Positions 57,090 through 64,000 of a stretch of DNA of 64,000 nt are shown piece by piece. The stretch is from Laetiporus sulphureus 93-53. Its lineage: Eukaryota; Basidiomycota; Agaricomycetes; Polyporales; Laetiporaceae. A model generated the notes under the pieces. It did not search any database, had not been told where the DNA came from, and saw nothing but the letters and a program-made list of their open reading frames with translations. The stretch is from the NCBI RefSeq assembly GCF_001632365.1, contig NW_024468521.1:124001-188000 (forward strand). The letters run 5' to 3'. Made by a program: the position numbers and the translations under genes. How positions within the stretch are numbered: the stretch's first letter is position 1; every line of letters starts with the position of its first letter.

Positions 57090-58963
57090 CTATCCTCGAT
57101 CTAGTGCTCTGGCTGTAACCTCCTCACGTCGGAGCCTCCTCAGCGCACGGGACGCGTTCGTGAAATGGATAGAGATGGCGTCGATCTGGCTGGCACAGAC
57201 GAAGATGGTATCGTCGCACGGATACGAAGCGCCGCTCCCATAGAAGATGGAGAGTGGCATGACGGCGTCTTCGAAAGCCCATCGAGCACTGTGAATGTGA
57301 GGGGCGGAGTTGCACGAGCAGCAGAAGCGGAAGCGGGGTACGACGGCGGGCCACAGCATGTCCGACGACCTTGGAATGCAATCGCAGCATCAATTGGAAG
57401 ACTGCGTCGAGGTACCCGAGCGCGTGTGCTAGCTGTTCCCGTGTCGAATCGGTGCCTCATCAAGTGTACGAACCGCTCACGTAGCTTGCGCTGGACGCCA
57501 GGCTGCTCGCGAAACTCGTCTATCTCGCTGAAGCACTACTGCATATCTCGTGAATTTGACGCCAGGGCAGTGGGAGGTTTGGATGGGAGGTGTTGCTGGA
57601 ATACTCGATCAGTGGGGGGTTGGAAGTCTCGTGGATGGATCGGAGTTGTGTGGGCTCAACGGACGCTGTCGCATATCTGGCACGTTTCATGGCTTTATCT
57701 ACTGACAGCGTGAGGTTATCATCGTTCTACAAGTTGTATCTACTACAGGAATCAGAAACGGACTTACGAGGTTATAGTTTCCTTCAGATAGTCGCAGAGA
57801 GGACTGGATTTGTTGCTCCTTGACTCAACCATGCAATATACACCAGGCCCGTTTATCGTCGCTTGCATCAGTCCAAGTCGGAAACCGCACGCACCAATTC
57901 AGAATACTCCGACTCTCCATCATGCCCTCGACTATCTCTGCTCTCCTCGAACCTCTCCAGTGAACCGTCCACGATTTGCGTGGTCTTTTCATCCAGCCTT
58001 CGAGGAGCGGTGAGGGCGCTCCATGAGGATTGAGGAGGCGGGTCCTAGATTTCTCTTTTTTGAACGCTATCGTCAGCCTGAGTGCCCATGAATGCATGGA
58101 AGTACTCGGAGATGGAGAATCACTTACTCTGCAGGTGCCGTAGTCGTTCAAAAAGCCTGCGATGCCGAGCAGATTTATCTTGGTCGGGCTGTAGAGTCCA
58201 ACACGAATACAGCGCAGATAAGGCGACGCGACGGAAGAGGTTTGCAGCCTCGAAAGCCACGGGGTACAGCCCATCCCACAGGGAGATATTGTCGTGAAGG
58301 TAGTTGGCATCCAAATAATGTGGACGTGCGCACCAAGTTTGCGCTTCAATGATGTCTGAGTGGCCAGATTGGGGTGAAACATGCCACTCCTCGTGGCACA
58401 GAGCCATCGGCACCGGCTCAGCACAAGATAGTCACTCGGCATATAAACCTAGTACGTGACATCGTTGACGTTGGACCCCGGGGTTTCAGATCGTGGATGA
58501 AGACATTGTGAAATGGCGAGGCGAGTGCTTTCCGTGCCCGGGATGAGCAACGGCCGGGGACAAATTAACAAGATAACGTCGAGTCGTCTTGCTCATACAA
58601 GAGCCGCGATACGCGAATCCCCTTGAGTTTTCATGATGCCGAGGACATCACGACAGTTTCTCCGGTTGCATGGTGGCTAGCACATCGGTGAGTTGAATCG
58701 ATCATGACCGACGAGTCGACGACGGCTCATCGTAAAGACCAACTCGATCGATCGACTTGAGATGGCCATGCAGAATGACACACATGGAACTCGCCACGAT
58801 CGACATGCTGGAATGCCCACCACTTGTACAAGAGGCTCGGGTCAAGCAAGGTGTACGTCTGTAGAAGCCAGGACGACAGTCGTGTAGAGATAGTCGGCGA
58901 GAGGTACGGAGCGTGTCCGATGGTTAAGGCCATATATGGTAGCTTTATTTCCATATGTAGCAA
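57090..58963 (-). pseudogene. Unknown minus-strand gene, dead copy 2
   Basis: Best-preserved of three copies. Pieces: LADYLYTTVVLA then, in another frame, LLQTYTLLDPSLLYKWW (near 58850); IIEAQTWCARPHYLDANYLH and DNISLWDGLYPVAFEAANLF (58240-58355); QQHLPSKPPTALASNSRDMQ followed by an in-frame TAG (near 57540); EQPGVQRKLRERFVHLMR; and CDDTIFVCASQIDAISIHFT (near 57190). The words recur in copies 1 and 3, so the protein was once real. Family not recognised. The lesions differ between copies. Confidence 0.45.
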
Positions 58964-59318
58964 TACTTAATTATATTCAGGTTCTCCTCACAATCATGTT
59001 TAAAATATTCTCATGAACAAAACAAGCTGTGCACCCTGTGATTGATCGATCGATCCGCCAGCTGCATCTCAATCAGCCGAAGCTCGGCTTTCCGGCTTAA
59101 TGTCTTTAATTTCTCGTGACCTTTCCGGCGCTTTCTGGGTGACTTTTCCATGGAAAAGCATAAAATAAGCACGAAACCAGGAGATCCCCACGCTTTTCGG
59201 GCTTAATGCCTTTTTTCGACCAAAAAAAGCTCTAAAGGGGGCTAAAAAGCAATATTTGAGTTTTCCTGATGCCATGCGGTGATGTGCGGACGATGGATTC
59301 CCTGAAGACACTGCATAC
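58964..59318. other. AT-rich spacer, no gene seen
   Basis: Low-GC stretch with the word GGCTTAATG repeated near 59095 and 59199. It is absent from the equivalent place upstream of copies 1 and 2, so it may be an old insertion without recognisable ends. Confidence 0.4.
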
Positions 59319-59355
59319 GGAAGCACGTTGCAATGCGATGAGACAGATACATATA
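59319..59355 (+). promoter_or_regulatory. Conserved promoter of F-box family II copy 3
   Basis: GGAAGCACGTTGC and ATACATATA, 65 bp before the ATG at 59420. It survives although the gene downstream is broken. Confidence 0.55.
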
Positions 59356-59470
59356 TCTCGAAAGCTAACCTGGAAAATCACACGCCCGCGACCATCTGAC
59401 TCGACTAGACACCAACACTATGGCATCCTCTGAACAAGACCTGAAACGCGTCACGAAAGCTACAGGAGAC

Positions 59471-59478
59471 AAGGTGCC
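59471..59478. repeat. Left 8 bp target-site duplication
   Basis: AAGGTGCC, repeated at 60420-60427. Confidence 0.85.
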
Positions 59479-60419
59479 TATGAGGGGCGCCAGCGGACAA
59501 AATTATGTGAGCTTAAGATTTGGACTATTTTGATTAGAATCGGCTCGTTTGTGCTTTCGCGTTGTGGCGTACGCTTTGGCACCTGATGTAAGCGGCTTGC
59601 GCTTACAGTTAAGACTTGTGTTTATGACGCGCGTTTGTGCTCAGGCTGCGCCACCAAATATATTCCTTCATTTCCTCTCACCTCCGTGCCTACAAGTGCC
59701 CAGGTGTTCACTGCGCAGAGCCCACCTCCTCGATTCCTCTCTCAGTACTTCCCCTCTACCAGCCCAAAATGACATGATAGACCAGGCAGCAGAATGACAG
59801 TGGCGGTGGAACATGCACATCAAGGACACTGTGCGTGGTTGAGATCTGGATGTTCTGTAAAATAGAATGGTCTGATGGGATTCTGCTGGCCGCTAGTGTA
59901 GTTACACATCCTCCTGAACAATACAGGCATGTTCGCAGTGTCTGCCTCTCCTGCAGCATCCGTGAATGGCCCGGATCCAATGTCGGTCTCTCTCATAGTG
60001 CTGGGTGGTGATGCCTCAAAGATGCAGCATCGAGAAACCCCAGGTCATGCACTGTACATGGCTCAGAAACATGAGACAGGGCCGCTTTTGCTCTGCCAGT
60101 TGAGCGGCATCACCCGTTTGCGTGTGAAGGGTGCTCTAGCAGGATACATGGCCGACGGAATGGCTCGGAATGGAGATAGTGGTGCAAGCGCGCCTGCGTG
60201 ACTCATGTGACAGATCGGAACATGCCGAAATGCGTCGTGTCAATCAAAGCATAAGCATAATCAACGACCATAGGCGAATAATCCTTTTTGAGGTGCATAT
60301 ATACACAGAAACGTGCCGAAATCAATGCGCTATCCGATTTTAACACCTAACTAGCTGAGCATAAACCGTCATTCTCGTTATCTCGAGCACAATATACTTT
60401 TGTCCGCTCGGGCGCGCCA
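59479..60419. mobile_element. hAT-like non-autonomous DNA transposon
   Basis: 941 bp with imperfect terminal inverted repeats sharing AGCGGACAAAA near both ends (left end TATGAGGGGCGCC..., right end complement TGGCGCGCCCG...). The 8 bp target duplication is typical of hAT elements. No transposase frame; the longest frames are under 95 codons. Removing it with one duplication copy restores a reading frame matching exon 1 of the paralogue, which defines the element's limits exactly. Confidence 0.8.
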
Positions 60420-60427
60420 AAGGTGCC
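60420..60427. repeat. Right 8 bp target-site duplication
   Basis: AAGGTGCC, exact copy of 59471-59478. Confidence 0.85.
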
Positions 60428-61911
60428 CAAGATACAAAGGCTTGAGCCAACGGTGAGTGGGAAAGCGCCACGCATGCGTTCTTGACGATTTACGTGTTAC
60501 GCTGTGTTAGGTCAAGGGTAAAGCAGGCAAGACTGGCACATCGGCGATGAGAGCTCTGCCGCAGCTTCCGATCGAGGTGTGGGAGAACGTGATAAATCAT
60601 CTTTGGGACGACCAGAACACTTTGAAGGAGTGCAGACTCGTCTGCCGAGCGTGGCTCCCTCCGAGTCGCTTCCACTTGCGTAGATGGGTCATGATCAGGA
60701 CTGTCAACGGTGTCAAGGCCTATGCGAAGGTGCTGAAGCAGACACCCGAGCTGTCGAAGCGGCCGCACAATATGACCATAGAGGGCAGTTTGCGCGGGGT
60801 TCTGTCATCACTGTCGATGGCGGCGATCCTGCTCGCTCGCAAGCTGCCCCAGCTGGCGACGCTCACAATCCGGAATTCATACTGGCAGCCATGGACGATG
60901 CACAACGACATCTTCCTGCATCTCTCCACCTTCTCCGTCACTCGCCTCGTTGTCTTTAATGTCAGATTCCCGTCGATCACCGTCTTTGGGCGCCTCGTCT
61001 GCGCCCTGCCATGCCTGGTTGAGCTCGAATGCACCTGTCTGATATTCGAGCATGATCACTTCCACCGCGATGCATTTGGTTTATATCGCAATCGCATCAA
61101 GATCAGGTCCTTGTCAATCACACTGAAACACACAGCTGTTCCTGAGAGCCTCATCGACTTCCTTGCTAATATTTGCATCTCGAGTCACTTGCAGAGATAC
61201 AGTATCCGTCGTACTCTTGCCGGACATAATCCACAACACAAAGGGCAACTTCAGCGATTGTTGAATGCTTCTCCTGGATCACTCTCAGAACTGCAATTCG
61301 ATCTTGAGATTGCTCGCTCAGAACGACAGACAGATACGGAGATGTCTGCCGCAGGTATGCATTCTGGTTTCACATAAACATTTCTGCTAATCAGAGTCTC
61401 TCCAGATTCGGTTCTATCCCTCAGTCACAATGTTTCGCTGCAAAGACTGTGGCTATGCCTCTCAAGCGTCCCTAAAGGTCCTGACCTGGACAGCTTGCTT
61501 CAAGCCTTGCTTTCAATCAAGTCAGGCCAGCGTGATAGTGTTTATTTGGCGTTCTAGCATACATGAATTCATGGAGGCAGTGAAGAACGTGCTAAAAAAT
61601 CACGAGTCTGCTCACTGCGAAGAGATTGACGATTATCTTTCATCCAATCCATTCAGGACACTGAGCAAAGTAGAATGTAGACTTTCGCCTCGTTTTCCTC
61701 GTTTCAAACGTGAGGAAATTTTTACAGCGGTCGAGGAGCAGTGGAAGCAGAACCTTGCGCCGTTATTCCCACGACTGACCGAGCGAGGTATCTTCTGGTG
61801 GGTATCCCACATTTTACGCCTGGACTCACGCATTGATCTGCATCGCGATATTGGAACTGCAGTGCCACAGTGAGGGAGTGGGGGTATGATCGCGCTTTTC
61901 GATCATCATGA

Positions 61912-62530
61912 TCGTTGGATCTCCAGCAGACGCTTCCTGCATTCGTGGCCTTGTCTCCACTCTGGCAATGATGAAGTGCATCCACAAGTGGTCCGCGAAA
62001 ATTTCCGCCTTCATCTCTCTGGCTCTCCGAAGTGTCGTACGGTCCTGCGGGTTCTTGGCCACAACGCGGTCTCTTCCACAATCACCTGCTCCACATACAT
62101 TGCGCTCTACAACACATCTCTGCAAATTCTTTCATCCGGCTCGCCACATACCGCCATTTCCATCTAGATACTCAGACATCTACCTTCTCCATCTCGTCTC
62201 CGCCCCCCATGCTCCGCCAGCGATCGCTCATACTGCGACCGCTACATTCCCACTGCTACATTCTCTTCTGAAGCATGCGCTATCTGCTGGAATCAACCCA
62301 CAAGGCCTCCATAGCAGCCAAGCAATCTTGGTCGGAATTCTCCAAGCGACGTCTATCCAGCCGTTTTGTCGTCTTCACGACGATATCGGAGACGCTCACT
62401 TTACGGGGTCAGTTTGGAGAGTCACAGTGGCCCTTGGCTTGGGCGAGTGATCCGAGACGGACTCAGCAGACCCATCGGATGCGTCTCTGCCGAGAAACTC
62501 CTGAAGGCGAAATGGCCTGATATTTTATCT
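61912..62530. repeat. Downstream block of array, copy 3 (deleted form)
   Basis: Homologous to 46175-46760, then jumps at about 62525 to the equivalent of 47148. About 390 bp present in copies 1 and 2 are missing. Confidence 0.55.
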
Positions 62531-62549
62531 CCGCCGATTTGCATGAACA

Positions 62550-63110
62550 TCAGCGCGCCAATGGCCCTAGCTTTCCCTCCTCGACCCAGTGCTCCAGTTG
62601 GAACTCGTTCACGTTGTATCCTCCACGTCGTACCCTGCACAGCGCACGGGATGCGTTCGTGAAACCGACAGGAATGGCGTCGATCCGGCCAGCACAGACG
62701 AAGACGATATCAACGCACGGATACGGAGTGCCGCTCGCACACAAGATGGAGAGCAGCATGACGGCGTCTTCGATGGGCTACTGAGCACTTTGTGAACGTG
62801 AGGGATGGAGTCGCGCGAACATAGGAAGCGGGACACATTGGCGTGCCTCGGCGTGTTCGACGACTTTGGGATGCAATCGCAGCACCTGTTGGATCAGAAT
62901 GACTACGTCAAGCTACGCGAGCGCATGCGCTAGCTATATCCGCGTCGAGTCCATACCTCATCAGGTGTACGAACCGCTCGCGTAGTTTGCGCTGGACGCC
63001 AGGCTGCTTGCAGAGTTCAACAAGTTCAATGGGGCACCACTGCACATCTCGTGGGTAAGAATAGCGGGAAGTTTGGACGGAAAGTGCTGCTGGAACGACT
63101 GGATCAGGTG
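62550..63110 (-). pseudogene. Unknown minus-strand gene, dead copy 3 (3' part only)
   Basis: Keeps SFQQHFPSKLPA (near 63085), ELCKQPGVQRKLRERFVHLM (near 62965) and DIVFVCAGRIDAIPVGFTNA (near 62690), in different frames. The 5' half seen in copies 1 and 2 is not present to the right of 63360. Confidence 0.4.
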
Positions 63111-64000
63111 GGGGTATTGTGAGTGTCGTGCACGGATTGGGGTTTATGTGTGCTCACTGGATGTTGTCGCATGCTCGGCACATTAAGAATTTTTTTTCAC
63201 TGATAGCGTGGGGTTGTTATTGTTCCATGGTTCTTCGTATGTAGCACAGGAATCGGAAACGAACTTACGAGGTTATAGTTTCCTTCAAATAGTCGCAGAG
63301 AGTATTTGTTGCGCCTTCATTTGATTATGCAATTTACCCGGGCCCGTCTATCATCACTTGCATCAGCTCGTTCAATGAGACTACGCAGTCGCTCGGTGCG
63401 TAATGCGGAAAGTATGGTATCGCATACCAGCTCAGGTGAAGTGTCTATGAGCTGCTTCTTCTCCCTGCCGCAACGTCGAGTGAAGATGCCTCCAGATACC
63501 GCATCCACGACGATGATCATAAATCATACTACACTGATAATGTCAAGCTCACCGGCGGCGCGTCAACGCCTCGATAATTTGGCAACATTGCAATTGCTTG
63601 CAAACTTGATGTGCACTGGCAACAGTTGCATACTATCTCTGACCACGAATGATGTCATTCTCCGAATGCAAGTTGTCCATGCTTTTGTGAAGTTTAAGGA
63701 CGATAGCTATGATTCTTATGCTGTGTCGCCCGAATCATTACGCCTTCTCACAGTGGTCACCGGCTCATTGTGTTTCAAGCTCAATGTGAAGGCAGCTACG
63801 GTCGAAATAGCACTCGAGCATGACGCGTGAAGCTTCGGATGGGTCCTCCGAACGGAGGCAGACGCGGAAACGAGGAAGCCAGAGACGGCCTCCGTGTGGC
63901 GTCGGAGATGGTTACCGGATTGCGCGTCGGGGGGTGCAGCACACGCCCTGTTGTTACTTAGTGAGCCGATTCGGCGAGGAAACGAAATCCTAAAATATAA
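63111..64000. other. Right flank of the array
   Basis: 63240-63360 continues the array block (CGAACTTACGAGGTTATAG and following, as at 57759). 63390-63510 resembles 42390-42500, left of copy 1. A plus-strand open frame to 63830 contains LDNLATLQLLANLMCTGNSC but has no supported start or family. Nothing else is seen up to the window end. Confidence 0.4.

Larger units (their letters stand above)
59420..61911 (+). pseudogene. F-box protein, family II copy 3, disrupted
   Basis: Same four-exon architecture as copies 1 and 2: exon 1 from ATG 59420, introns 60453-60510, 61355-61405 and a last GTGGGT intron, end about 61911. Two lesions kill it. A 941 bp DNA element interrupts exon 1 after codon 19. 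An 11 bp deletion at 61530/61531, relative to copy 1, shifts the frame and reaches TAG at 61555-61557. The F-box itself is intact (LPQLPIEVWENVINHLWDDQ). Exon 2 reads through without stops (FSVTRLVVFNVRFPSITVFG, SLSITLKHTAVPESLIDFLA). The last 275 bp of coding sequence are nearly identical to copy 1, while exon 2 matches copy 2. A downstream in-frame ATG at 60547 could in principle start an F-box-containing truncated protein. Confidence 0.85.

Noticed and set aside
63306..63830. 174-residue plus-strand frame at the right edge
   Set aside because: Its first part is array spacer sequence that is non-coding in the other units; no homologous protein is recognised.
1..64000. CRISPR arrays, bacterial-type operons or riboswitches
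   Set aside because: Nothing with regular short repeats and spacers, Shine-Dalgarno-coupled genes or known riboswitch cores was seen; the window is eukaryotic.

Overview
The window is nuclear DNA of a filamentous basidiomycete, most likely an Agaricomycete of Polyporales type (inference). Its genes are split by many 50-70 bp GT-AG introns with CTRAY-like branch sites. The recognisable proteins are fungal housekeeping genes with basidiomycete word order (LCB1, SLX1, DBP4, ATG27), together with two Clp1-like proteins of a basidiomycete-specific family. There are no operons. Two runs of N (23080-23194 and 41806-42235) are assembly gaps, and both lie inside mobile elements.

Layout. 1-4590: sparse and decayed; a possible F-box remnant and a dead metallo-beta-lactamase-fold (lactonase-like) gene. 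4591-20237: the conserved core: LCB1 (-), a Ser/Pro-rich coiled-coil protein (+), a SAP-domain NuSAP-like protein (+), a multi-exon gene of unknown function (-), the SLX1 nuclease subunit (-) and the nucleolar helicase DBP4 (-). 20793-31735: an F-box cluster of three minus-strand paralogues (one older, two nearly identical in tandem on a 3.56 kb unit), interleaved with a thrice-repeated non-genic cassette and preceded by a fold-back element with two 247 bp arms. 32240-39660: two Clp1-like genes flanking an unresolved stretch, then ATG27. 39941-42256: a LINE-type insertion with a 17 bp target-site duplication, ORF1 intact and ORF2 not visible, about 300 bp upstream of the ATG27 start. 42257-64000: a second, unrelated F-box array of three plus-strand copies with conserved promoters and conserved downstream blocks. 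Each downstream block carries a dead minus-strand gene of unknown function. The array is broken up by a TA-flanked mariner-like MITE, by the corpse of a fungal Zn2Cys6-type transcription factor, and by a hAT-like insertion inside exon 1 of copy 3.

How it fits together. The left third is a stable syntenic block serving sphingolipid synthesis, the spindle/chromatin, DNA-flap processing and ribosome biogenesis. The rest is an accessory region where F-box genes are born by tandem duplication and die by transposon insertion, small deletions and gene conversion. The best-resolved events are the hAT-like insertion in F-box copy 3, whose empty site is given by its paralogue, and the mosaic structure of that same copy. 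Splice coordinates were read by eye from frame continuity and splice consensus and have not been checked against transcripts.
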